In this document: positions 1-7,202 of the stretch, piece by piece | How positions within the stretch are numbered: the first letter of the stretch is position 1 | Layout: each line of letters starts with the position of its first letter | Assembly: GCA_964526035.1 (NCBI GenBank) | Contig: CAZGKE010000052.1 | Coordinates: 1-22,311, forward strand | Direction: 5' to 3' | Origin: DAOMOD01 sp964526035 | Lineage (GTDB): Bacteria; Pseudomonadota; Gammaproteobacteria; Xanthomonadales; BPKI01 | Length of the DNA: 22,311 bases | Made by a program: the position numbers and the translations under genes | The notes under the pieces: model-generated | The model's database searches: none | Seen by the model: only the letters and a program-made list of their open reading frames with translations | Told to the model about the DNA's origin: nothing

Positions 1-6
1 GAATGA

Positions 7-459
7 TCACTGAGCCGGTATTCGGGTGTTCTGGTCGTGGACGAGGCGCCAGGCGCCGTCTTCATAGCGGAACGCGAATGTCACCCAGCTGTGACTGCGG
101 CTGGCGCCATCCTCTCCAGACGACTCGTAGGTGCTGCGGGTGGTGACGATGGCGAAGTCGTCCGCCACGACCTTCGAGATTGTCTCGAAGGCGATCGTCC
201 ATCCGGGTGTGGCGAAGAAGCGCTCATGGAAATCGAGGTACTCGGCTCTTGTCGAGGTGTGGGTACCGTTCGGCAGGATCAGAGTGAGCGCTTCGCCCCG
301 GGTGAGCGTCGGCTCGAGCGCAGGCATGTCGCGCGCCTGCACCGCCTGCACATGCCGTTCGAACGCAGCCTCGAACGAAGGCCGCGACCCATCGGTGGCG
401 AGGCTGGACTGCGCAACCAAAGCCAGGCACAGCGTGAATCCCGCGATCAACTTGTCCAT
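7..459 (-). CDS. Secreted SnoaL-like/NTF2-fold (DUF4440-type) protein
   Basis: The frame encodes about 150 residues beginning with a clear signal peptide (hydrophobic IAGFTLCLALVAQSS, cleavage probably after SLA), so the product is exported. The mature part follows the NTF2-like/SnoaL pattern: an N-terminal helix (FEAAFERHVQAVQARDM), a segment leading to YLDFHERFFATPGWTIAFE, and a C-terminal beta meander ending SWVTFAFRYEDGAWRLVHDQNT, the usual DUF4440/SnoaL ending. Such domains bind small molecules or act as minor enzymes, and no catalytic residue can be assigned here. Two adjacent ATGs exist at 462 and 459; GAGG at 469-466 is 3 nt from the first and 6 nt from the second, so 459 is preferred. 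The gene stands alone, divergent from the P-domain gene. Family confidence is fair; function is unknown. Confidence 0.8.
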   Translation of the reverse strand: MDKLIAGFTLCLALVAQSSLATDGSRPSFEAAFERHVQAVQARDMPALEPTLTRGEALTLILPNGTHTSTRAEYLDFHERFFATPGWTIAFETISKVVADDFAIVTTRSTYESSGEDGASRSHSWVTFAFRYEDGAWRLVHDQNTRIPAQ

Positions 460-491
460 CATCCACCTCGCAGAACACCGGTCTTGCTTCT

Positions 492-520
492 TCCATACAC
501 CCGGGGGAACCCCCGATCAA
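492..520 (-). promoter_or_regulatory. Possible promoter with palindromic spacer for the SnoaL-like gene
   Basis: On the minus strand TTGATC (520-515) and TATGGA (497-492) are separated by exactly 17 nt, about 30 nt upstream of the start codon. Almost the whole spacer is the inverted repeat CGGGGG-TT-CCCCCG (515-502), which could be an operator. The -10 box is poor (3/6), so this is tentative. Confidence 0.3.
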
Positions 521-768
521 GCAGGCGCGCGTCGCACCCGCGGCTGACGGGCCGGTCCGCCAGGCGCGTACACGGGCATGGTGGCGGGATGCGCACCGAC
601 GGCAGGCCGATGACCCTGCGACGACGTCGATTGCGAAATCCCGGGATACGGCAATGCACGGCGCCGAACGCAGAAGGTCCACCGCTCTGAACGAACCCTG
701 GCAAGTCCTTTCGGATCGCGGCTGCAGCACCGGCCTGCGGACTCGTTCAGAGGTTTCTTCACCACTTT
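521..768. other. Non-coding part of the 463-928 gap
   Basis: The gap between the divergent SnoaL-like and P-domain genes is about 466 bp. Its ends hold the two promoter candidates and the structured leader listed separately. In this middle part I see no convincing gene, RNA or repeat. Short open frames cross it on both strands, but they are arginine-rich, have no good ribosome binding site and look like chance frames in GC-rich DNA. Confidence 0.5.
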
Positions 769-798
769 TTGACATCCAGGCTTCCTCAAAGCTATTCT
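769..798 (+). promoter_or_regulatory. Sigma70-type promoter of the IPTL-CTERM/P-domain gene
   Basis: A perfect -35 TTGACA (769-774) and a -10 TATTCT (793-798) are separated by 18 nt in a locally AT-richer stretch. Transcription would start near 804-807, leaving a leader of about 120 nt before the ATG at 929. Confidence 0.6.
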
Positions 799-804
799 TG
801 ATCG

Positions 805-928
805 GTAAAATTCGGTTTTGGGGGTGGCGTGGGTGAGTGCTACACCACGCTTCGGAACAATCCAAGGTGCGAGTCCGCTGGAGTCGGCACCTTGACCAAG
901 AAGAGCAATCATCCGGGGAGTCACAACA
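805..928 (+). promoter_or_regulatory. Structured 5' leader with two hairpins
   Basis: The predicted leader holds two perfect stems. GCGTGG (827-832) pairs with CCACGC (845-850), and CAAGGTGC (863-870) pairs with GCACCTTG (887-894) around a 16-nt loop that contains the direct repeat GAGTC twice. A Shine-Dalgarno GGGGAG lies 8 nt before the ATG. It matches no riboswitch class I know (not the cyclic-di-GMP, glycine or cobalamin consensus). It could be an RNA thermosensor, a protein-binding leader or an mRNA-stability element; the function is unproven. Confidence 0.4.
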
Positions 929-2587
929 ATGCAGCTCGCAATACGATCTGTGCCAGTCCTGGCCGCAGGCCTTGCACTCATGTTCGCAGGCGCAATCAGC
1001 GCCCAGTCATCCAGTTTCTCCACCGCCCCTGGGGGCGAAGCAATAACGTTCAAGCCCATCGCTACAGGTGGACCTGGCTGCGGGACCGTCACCCTGACCC
1101 AGTCCGCTTCGCAGGCAGTCACGGCGCTCAACAGCGTTTCCTGCAACGCCGGTGGCCTGCATGCCGACAACTCGTACTATCGCGCGTTTGACTTGAGCGG
1201 ATTTCCCGGCGGCTTCAGTGTCTGCGCGGTGGAGTTTGCGATCGAGACGGCGACCGGCGCCGGTGGCGTTCAGCCGGTGACTGTCAACGTCTACGCCAAC
1301 ACCGGCGGAGTCTTCCCGGCCGGTACCCAGACGCTGGTCGGAACGCAGAACATCAGCCTGGCCAATCAGTCGGCGACGATCTTCAACCAGCCGCTTGCCG
1401 CGTTGGTTCCGGCCGGTAGCGGGCAACTGGTGTTTGAAGTGTTCACTCCCGACGGCCAGGCCGCGGGTCACACCTTCTTCATCGGATCCAACAACGGGGG
1501 CGAGACCGGCCCCAGCTTCCTCGAAGCTGCCGCCTGCGCCATTACCACGCCCACACCCACCGGTGCGATCGGCTTTCCGCAGATGCAGATCATCATGAAC
1601 GTGCTTGGCGATCCCGCCGGCTCGGCGCTCGACATCGGTGACATTACGGAATTGGACGTTTGCGCGCGCGAGCCGACCAACGAGAACGGCATCATCGAGC
1701 CAGGCGAGCGGATCAACTTCACGATCCCGCTGGATGCGGTGGGTGGCGACTTCACCAACGTCGTCGGTACCCTGACTTCAGGTACTGCCGGTGTCACCAT
1801 CGTCACCGGCATGGGCACCTACGGCAACATTGCCGACGGCGACAGCGCGAGTGCCAACTTCAGCATCCAGCTGGATGAGACCTTGGCCTGCGGTTCCGCG
1901 ATTGATCTGAGTCTGGCGGTGACCAGCACCGAAGACAATTTCTCCTTCCCGATCACCCGCAACGTCGGTCAGTCGGCAGACTTCACGTACAACGGCCTGC
2001 CTGCGGCGATTCCCGACAACACCCCGGCCGGTGTGAGCGTCACGGCCGATGTAGGCGGCGTACCGGGCCCGATCACCAATGTGGAAGTCCAGGTCAACGC
2101 GACCCACACATGGGTGGGTGACGTCACGCTGCGCCTGACCAGCCCTGGGGGCACGGTTGTCACGCTGCTTGATCGTCCGGGCGTTCCTGCCTCGGGCTTT
2201 GGCTGCAACAACGAGAACATCAACGTGTTGTTCGCCGACGGCCAGCCCGATCCGGAAAGCATCTGTGGTCCCGCCGATACGCCGTGGCCGGTCACCGACG
2301 CTTCGCCGGTCCCGGGTGATGCGATGGCGGATTTCATCGGCGAAGACGCCAACGGCACCTGGACCCTGACGGCAATCGATTCCGCCGGCGGTGATACCGG
2401 TACCGTCGTCGACTGGGAGCTGTTCATCACGCCGGCGGCTGTCGGTGTCTGCAATGTCTGCCCGGCCGGTATCGACCTGCCTGAGGCGGTCTCAGTACCC
2501 ACGCTGGGCGTGGTCGCTCTCGGCGGCCTGGTCGTCCTGCTCGGTGGCCTCGGCCTGTGGATGCGGCGACGCATGAGCGTCGGCTGA
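929..2587 (+). CDS. Secreted P-domain protein with IPTL-CTERM sorting tail
   Basis: The 552-aa product has a signal peptide (residues 1-26, ending AISAQ). A Cys-containing beta-rich region follows to about 230. A module at about 235-345 begins NENGIIEPGERINFTI, a pattern seen in extracellular adhesin/peptidase accessory domains. A proprotein-convertase P-domain lies at about 350-501 (THTWVGDVTLRLTSPGGT, FIGEDANGTWTLTAIDSAGG, GTVVDWELFI). The last 30 residues are a sorting signal: VPTL (523-526), a hydrophobic helix, then RRR (546-548), matching the IPTL-CTERM type that is recognised by exosortase/archaeosortase-like machinery. There is no peptidase domain, so the P-domain is not a maturation domain of its own protease here; adhesion or matrix association is my inference. 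It starts at ATG 929 with a good ribosome binding site and is monocistronic between its own promoter and a strong terminator. Confidence 0.85.
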   Translation: MQLAIRSVPVLAAGLALMFAGAISAQSSSFSTAPGGEAITFKPIATGGPGCGTVTLTQSASQAVTALNSVSCNAGGLHADNSYYRAFDLSGFPGGFSVCAVEFAIETATGAGGVQPVTVNVYANTGGVFPAGTQTLVGTQNISLANQSATIFNQPLAALVPAGSGQLVFEVFTPDGQAAGHTFFIGSNNGGETGPSFLEAAACAITTPTPTGAIGFPQMQIIMNVLGDPAGSALDIGDITELDVCAREPTNENGIIEPGERINFTIPLDAVGGDFTNVVGTLTSGTAGVTIVTGMGTYGNIADGDSASANFSIQLDETLACGSAIDLSLAVTSTEDNFSFPITRNVGQSADFTYNGLPAAIPDNTPAGVSVTADVGGVPGPITNVEVQVNATHTWVGDVTLRLTSPGGTVVTLLDRPGVPASGFGCNNENINVLFADGQPDPESICGPADTPWPVTDASPVPGDAMADFIGEDANGTWTLTAIDSAGGDTGTVVDWELFITPAAVGVCNVCPAGIDLPEAVSVPTLGVVALGGLVVLLGGLGLWMRRRMSVG

Positions 2588-2607
2588 CAGCGGCCGTTCC
2601 GACCTGC

Positions 2608-2644
2608 AAAAAAGGCCTGCCCCTCGGGGCAGGCCTTTTTCTTT
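2608..2644. terminator. Strong bidirectional intrinsic terminator
   Basis: The inverted repeat GGCCTGCCCC (2614-2623) / GGGGCAGGCC (2626-2635) is flanked by A6 and T5CT3. It lies 20 bp after the P-domain stop and faces the 3' end of gor, so the flanking A and T runs let it work for both convergent genes. Confidence 0.95.
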
Positions 2645-2750
2645 GCCGACCGCAAGGTTGACCTGCGGAGTCCGCTCAAGCGCCCGCGGTGGGCATCTGG
2701 TTGCACCGTCACTCCGGCCACAAGCAACCCGCACACCGCACAACGACCGG

Positions 2751-4094
2751 TCAAAGCAGCACCACCTCCTCCGCGGCGGTCGGATGAACCGCCACGGTGG
2801 CCTCGAAATCGGAGCGAGTGGCACCCATGCGGATGGCGACGGCGAAGCCTTGCAGCATTTCGTCGGCGCCTTCGCCGAACAGGTGCAGGCCGACCACGCG
2901 CTGGTTGGCGCCTGCACATACCATCTTGAAGTAGCTGCGTGCGCCGTGGTCGACAAGCGCGGCGCGCATGGGGCGAAATTCGCCGCTGTGCACGGTGACG
3001 CTGTCGCCGTGTTCGGCACGCGCCTCCTCCTCGGTGAAGCCGACCACGCCGACCGGTGGGTGGCTGAACAGCACGGTGGGGACGCAGTGGTAGTCGAGCC
3101 GCGCGTCGGTCTCACCACCGAACACGCGGTCCATCAAGCGACGTGCGGCGGCAATCGCCACTGGAGTGAGCTGGACGCGGCCGGTGACGTCGCCCACCGC
3201 GTACACGCCAGCGGCCGAGGTATTCTGAAAGTCGTCGACGTCGACGTGGCCACCCTCCTCCAGCGCAACGCCTGCTTGATCGAGGCCGAGGTCCTCGACG
3301 TTGGGCGCGCGGCCGATGGCCCAGATGATGCGTTCGTAGGCGCCCGACTGCTTGCCGTCGGCGAAGCGCAGATGGATCGCGCCCGGAGCGCCTTCCAGCG
3401 CCGCCACCGCGTGACCGCAGTGGATGCCGATGCCCTGCACGCGCATGGCGTTGGACAGGTGCCGCGACATGTCCGCATCGAAGCGCCCGATCAGATGCTC
3501 GCCGCGCACGAAGATGTCGACCCTGCTGCCCAGCGTGGCGAGCACGCCTGACAGTTCGGTGCCGACGTACCCACCGCCCACAAGCGCCACGCTCGACGGT
3601 GCGCGGGTCCAGCGGAAGAAGCCGTCGGAGTCTTCGCCAAGCTGAGCGCCGGGCAGTTCCGGCCAGCGCGGACGAGCGCCGCTGCCGATGAGGATGTGCG
3701 GCGCCTGCAGCACGCTTTCTCCGATCTGGACCTTGCCCGCACCCATGAGGCGTGCGCGGCCGTCGATCAGTTCGATGTCGGAGATTTCGAAGCGACGCAG
3801 GTAGCTGGCGCGGATGCGCTGGATGTAGGCCTCGCGCAGGCCGATGAAGGCGGGCCAGTCGAGCGCGCCCGGCCGACTGTCGAAACCGGCCCGCATGGCG
3901 TCAGCCTGGGCGCCGGCGAGCTGCGCGGCGATCCACATTGCCTTCTTGGGCACGCAGCCGCGATTGACGCAGGTGCCGCCGAGCGTACCGGATTCGACCA
4001 GCGCCACGCGGGCGCCATGACCGGCGGCGCGGAAGGCGCCGGCAATGCCGGCGGAGCCAGCTCCGATGACGATGAGATCGAATTTCGGATTCAC
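2751..4094 (-). CDS. gor: Glutathione-disulfide reductase
   Basis: This is an FAD-dependent pyridine-nucleotide disulfide oxidoreductase of 447 aa, the usual size for glutathione reductase. Visible elements are the FAD motif GAGSAG (11-16), the redox-active pair in GGTCVNRGCVPKK (Cys42 and Cys47), the NADPH motif GGGYVG (173-178) with Arg197 and Arg204 placed to bind the 2'-phosphate as in glutathione reductases, the second FAD motif YAVGDVTG, and the C-terminal HPTAAEE with the catalytic His437-Glu442 pair. It reduces GSSG to GSH with NADPH in the cytoplasm. The start is GTG at 4094: AGGAG (4105-4101) lies 6 nt upstream, whereas the in-frame TTG further up has no such site. It lies 156 nt downstream of the DadA-like gene on the same strand. 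A trypanothione- or mycothione-type relative is less likely given the two arginines. Confidence 0.93.
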   Translation of the reverse strand: MNPKFDLIVIGAGSAGIAGAFRAAGHGARVALVESGTLGGTCVNRGCVPKKAMWIAAQLAGAQADAMRAGFDSRPGALDWPAFIGLREAYIQRIRASYLRRFEISDIELIDGRARLMGAGKVQIGESVLQAPHILIGSGARPRWPELPGAQLGEDSDGFFRWTRAPSSVALVGGGYVGTELSGVLATLGSRVDIFVRGEHLIGRFDADMSRHLSNAMRVQGIGIHCGHAVAALEGAPGAIHLRFADGKQSGAYERIIWAIGRAPNVEDLGLDQAGVALEEGGHVDVDDFQNTSAAGVYAVGDVTGRVQLTPVAIAAARRLMDRVFGGETDARLDYHCVPTVLFSHPPVGVVGFTEEEARAEHGDSVTVHSGEFRPMRAALVDHGARSYFKMVCAGANQRVVGLHLFGEGADEMLQGFAVAIRMGATRSDFEATVAVHPTAAEEVVLL

Positions 4095-4164
4095 ACTTTG
4101 CTCCTGGGAGCCACAGCACAAGGTTGGCAGGTGGGCTGAAACCGCGATAAGGGTTTCAACCGGG

Positions 4165-4188
4165 GCTTCGGGAAGCGGCTTTCGCCGC
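4165..4188 (-). other. Hairpins between the DadA-like gene and gor
   Basis: In the minus-strand transcript GCGGC-GAAA-GCCGC (4188-4175) forms a 5-bp stem with a GNRA tetraloop. An overlapping alternative stem is GCTT-CCCG-AAGC (4176-4165). There is no U-tract, so this is more likely an mRNA-processing or stability element than an intrinsic terminator. Confidence 0.35.
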
Positions 4189-4250
4189 CGCCGCCAATCG
4201 ACTACCGAACCCTTCCATGCAGGAACCGGACTGCGCGCCGGCTGCTGACA

Positions 4251-5504
4251 TCAGCCAAAACGCGTGGGTGACAAGGGCGCGGGATCGATATCGGGCTCTG
4301 CGCCGGTCAGCAGATCGCGTACCAGCATACCCGTGGCGGCGCACATGCTGATGCCGAGCATGCCATGTCCGGTGGCCAGGGTCAGGTTGGACAGGCGCGG
4401 CGTGGGGCCGATGATGGGCAGGTCGTCGTAGGTCATCGGACGCCAGCCGTACCAGGTTTCCTGTGGCTCGCCCGCGCCCGGCTCGTGCAGGAATTCGGCG
4501 GCGCCGCGACGCAGGGCCGCCAGCCGCACCGCGTTCAACGTGGTGTCGTAGCCGGAGAACTCCATGGTGCTGCCCAGGCGGAAGCCATCTGCCCAGGTGG
4601 TGACGCACACGCTCGGCTCCTTCAGCACCAGCGGGCGGCGCGGCGCCAGCTCGGGGCGTGCAAAGGTCATGGAATAGCCCTTGCCGGGCTGCACCGGAAT
4701 GCGAAGGCCGAGACTGCGCGCAAGCCCGGGCGACCACGCGCCGCCGGCCAGCACGGTTTCGCCTGCACGCCACTCGCGTCCGGCGGCTCGCACGCCGAGC
4801 AGGCGATCATCTTCGACGATGAAACCGTCCACCTCGGTGTGCTCGCAAATGCTGCCGCCGCCGGCGCGAACGGCAGCAGCCAACCCCTGCACGAGGCGGT
4901 CCGGACGCAGGCTGGCATCGCCGGGGAAATGAATGCCGCCTGCCACGCCCGGCTTCAGCGCCGGTTCTTCGCGCTCCACCTGGGCGCCTTCCCACAGTTC
5001 CGCCTCGATGCCGAGCGGCGCCAGTTCCTCGCGCCAGCCGCTGCAGGCATCGAACTCGCGCGCGCTGCGAAAGACATAGAGCAGGCCGCTGCGGCGGTAG
5101 GCGCAATCGATGCCGGTCTCGGCGAGCAGCGCCTCCAGCGCATCGCGCGAGGCGTTCAGCAGGCGCGCCCTGATTGCCGAAGCAAGCGCGTAGTCGCGCG
5201 CATTGCAGCGCGCCGAGAAACGCAGCAGCCACGACCACAGAGCCGGGTCGAATCGTGGGCGGATGTAGAACGGCGCGTCCGGTTTCAACATCCACTTCAG
5301 TCCCTTGGCGACTGCGCCTGGCTCGGCCAGAGGCGGCGCGTGGCTGGGCGTCAGCGTGCCGCAGTTGCCGTGGCTGGCACCTGCGCCGACCGTTTCGCGT
5401 TCCAGCACGGTCACGCTGCGGCCGGCCTGCAGCAGATACCAGGCGCTGCACAGCCCGATGACGCCGCCGCCAATGATCAGGACATCCGTCTTGCTCTCCG
5501 ACAT
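4251..5504 (-). CDS. FAD-dependent D-amino-acid dehydrogenase-like oxidoreductase (DadA family)
   Basis: The 417-aa protein belongs to the DAO/DadA flavoprotein family. It has the N-terminal dinucleotide motif IIGGGVIGLCSAWYL (GxGxxG at 12-17), the ribose-binding Glu at the end of strand 2 (VLERE), and the family segment GASHGNCGTLTPSHAPPL. The C-terminal FAD site is GWRPMTYDDLPIIGP followed by TGHGMLGISMCAATG. Family members deaminate D-amino acids, D-hydroxyproline or related amines, passing electrons to the respiratory chain. The exact substrate cannot be read from sequence, so no gene symbol is given. The start is ATG 5504, placing the FAD motif at the usual distance from the N-terminus; an upstream in-frame extension is Arg/Ala-rich and rejected. 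There is no Shine-Dalgarno, and a -10-like TACAAT sits 8 nt upstream. It may be cotranscribed with gor. Confidence 0.85.
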   Translation of the reverse strand: MSESKTDVLIIGGGVIGLCSAWYLLQAGRSVTVLERETVGAGASHGNCGTLTPSHAPPLAEPGAVAKGLKWMLKPDAPFYIRPRFDPALWSWLLRFSARCNARDYALASAIRARLLNASRDALEALLAETGIDCAYRRSGLLYVFRSAREFDACSGWREELAPLGIEAELWEGAQVEREEPALKPGVAGGIHFPGDASLRPDRLVQGLAAAVRAGGGSICEHTEVDGFIVEDDRLLGVRAAGREWRAGETVLAGGAWSPGLARSLGLRIPVQPGKGYSMTFARPELAPRRPLVLKEPSVCVTTWADGFRLGSTMEFSGYDTTLNAVRLAALRRGAAEFLHEPGAGEPQETWYGWRPMTYDDLPIIGPTPRLSNLTLATGHGMLGISMCAATGMLVRDLLTGAEPDIDPAPLSPTRFG

Positions 5505-5512
5505 GGGCAGCG

Positions 5513-5518
5513 ATTGTA
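5513..5518 (-). promoter_or_regulatory. -10-like box very close to the DadA-like start codon
   Basis: TACAAT (5518-5513, minus strand) differs from TATAAT by one base and ends 8 nt before the ATG. If used, the transcript would begin within a few bases of the start codon, which fits the absence of a ribosome binding site. No good -35 is visible at 16-18 nt. Confidence 0.35.
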
Positions 5519-5768
5519 CGGTGACAGCCGGGGCCACGGCGCGCATCCGACGCAATCGTCGCAGCCGTTCCGCACCTATCGCCTCCATCCCGGCACCATG
5601 CAAGGCCGGGCTTCGGGCAGGAGCAGCGAAAGCCGCGAAAATCGCCACGCACGGTCAAGCGAAGCGCGCCCTTCCGCCCGCCAGCCGCACGAACGCAATC
5701 GACGCTTCAGCCGAAGATGCGCAATGCCAATGCGCTACCCTACCCGCAAGCCCGAACGGAGCCCGACC

Positions 5769-7118
5769 GTGCGCATCCTGACCGCCCTGCTGTTCTCGCT
5801 CGCCTGCGCCGCCGCACACTCGGCTTCATTCGCCTTCCGCAACGTCCACGTAGTGCCCATGGACAGCGAGCGGGTGATCGAAGCGCAGACCGTCGTCGTC
5901 CGCGACGGTCGCATCGTCACGCTCGGTGCCGCCGACGTGGTGGAGATCGCCGACGGCACCACGATCATCGACGGCACCGGGCTGTACCTGATGCCCGGTC
6001 TCGCCGAGATGCATGCGCATATCCCCAACACCGCGGACATGGATGCGGTACAGCGCGTGCTGGACCTGTTCCTGGCCAACGGCGTGACCACCATCCGCGG
6101 CATGCTCGGCGAACCCGGTCACATCGGTCTGCGTGAGGCGGTGGCCAGTGGCGAGCGCGACGGCCCACGCATCGTCGCCGCCGGTCCCTCGCTCAACGGC
6201 AACTCGGTGACCAGCCCGGAGCGCGGCGCCGAGATGGTGCGCGAGCAGCACACCGCCGGCTTCGATCTGATCAAGATGCACCCCGGCCTGACGCCGCCGA
6301 AGTTCGATGCCATCGCCGCCGCGGCGCGCGCGCTGGGCATGCCCTTCGGCGGGCACGTGTCAGTGGAGGTCGGCCTGCCGGACAGCCTCAAGGGCGGTCA
6401 GCTCACGGTCGATCATCTCGACGACTACATGCGCCATCTGCTGCCGCCGGATTCGGATGCGGCGCGCGCCACGCTGCCCTTCTTCTTCGGCGTCAATCTC
6501 GCGCGGCATGCCGACGCCTCGCGCATTGCGGCGCTGGTGGAAATGACCCGCGAAGCCGGCGCCTGGGTGGTGCCTACCGAGCACCTGATGGTCGGATTGC
6601 TCGACGACACGCCGACCGAGGAGCGGCTCGGCGAACCCGAATACCAGTACGTCTCGGCAGCCACGCGCGAACAGTGGACGCAGCAGCGCGACATGCTGCG
6701 CGCGCATCCGACGTTCGATGCAGCCGGCGCGGCGCGCTTCCTGGAACTGCGTCGCCACCTGATCAAGGCGCTCGACGACATCGACCGCGTGCTGCTCGGT
6801 GCCGACGCGCCGCAGATGTTCAACGTGGCGGGATTCTCGGCGCATCGCGAGCTGGTGCTGTATGTCGGCGCCGGGCTGTCGCCGTTTCGCGCACTGCGCA
6901 CCGGCACCGTGAACGTCGCCCGTCATCTCGGTGTCGCCGACCGCCGTGGCCTGGTGGCGGAAGGCATGGACGCCGATCTGATCCTGGTCTCAGGCAATCC
7001 GTTGCAGGACATCGGTCACGCGGCAGAGGTGCGCGGGGTGATGGCGATGGGCCGCTGGTACGACCGTGCGGCGCTCGACGCGAAGCTGGCCAACGTGAGG
7101 ACGGCAGTCGGCGAATAG
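5769..7118 (+). CDS. Secreted metal-dependent amidohydrolase (imidazolonepropionase-like)
   Basis: The 449-aa exported enzyme of the amidohydrolase superfamily has a signal peptide (RILTALLFSLACAAAHSAS), a small beta domain (FAFRNVHVVPMDSERVIE...VVRDGRIVTLG) and a TIM barrel. The metal ligands are all identifiable: HxH at His82/His84 (GLAEMHAHIP), a carbamylation-type Lys169 (DLIKMHPG), His196 (FGGHVSVE), His216 (VDHLDD) and Asp346 (LLGADAPQ). The C-terminus LVAEGMDADLILVSGNPLQDI is typical of imidazolonepropionase-like/Xaa-Pro-type members. The substrate is unknown; exported relatives are often called prolidase-like. The start is GTG 5769 with CGGAG 7 nt upstream, which places the signal peptide at the N-terminus; upstream in-frame ATGs at 5724 and 5730 would bury it. 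The gene is divergent from the DadA-like gene and convergent with the DUF418 gene. Confidence 0.85.
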   Translation: MRILTALLFSLACAAAHSASFAFRNVHVVPMDSERVIEAQTVVVRDGRIVTLGAADVVEIADGTTIIDGTGLYLMPGLAEMHAHIPNTADMDAVQRVLDLFLANGVTTIRGMLGEPGHIGLREAVASGERDGPRIVAAGPSLNGNSVTSPERGAEMVREQHTAGFDLIKMHPGLTPPKFDAIAAAARALGMPFGGHVSVEVGLPDSLKGGQLTVDHLDDYMRHLLPPDSDAARATLPFFFGVNLARHADASRIAALVEMTREAGAWVVPTEHLMVGLLDDTPTEERLGEPEYQYVSAATREQWTQQRDMLRAHPTFDAAGAARFLELRRHLIKALDDIDRVLLGADAPQMFNVAGFSAHRELVLYVGAGLSPFRALRTGTVNVARHLGVADRRGLVAEGMDADLILVSGNPLQDIGHAAEVRGVMAMGRWYDRAALDAKLANVRTAVGE

Positions 7119-7202
7119 CCGCGGGTCAATCGGCTGCGCGCGGTTCCAGCAACTCCGGCAGGCGATCACTGCTCCGGCATGGTTTGTAGTCCACGCGCAT
7201 CA

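Noticed and set aside
459..704. Small minus-strand frame in the large upstream gap
   Set aside because: Arg-rich, no ribosome binding site, overlaps the start region and promoter candidate of the SnoaL-like gene.
805..928. Known riboswitch in the IPTL-CTERM leader
   Set aside because: Compared by eye with the cyclic-di-GMP, glycine and cobalamin consensus elements; none of their conserved cores is present.
2643..3551. Long plus-strand open frame (about 300 codons) opposite gor
   Set aside because: It is the antisense shadow of a confidently identified gene; composition is rich in His/Ala/Arg without domain motifs and there is no ribosome binding site.
4365..5768. Large N-terminal extension of the amidohydrolase frame
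   Set aside because: It is antisense to the DadA-like gene and would bury the signal peptide that begins at 5769.
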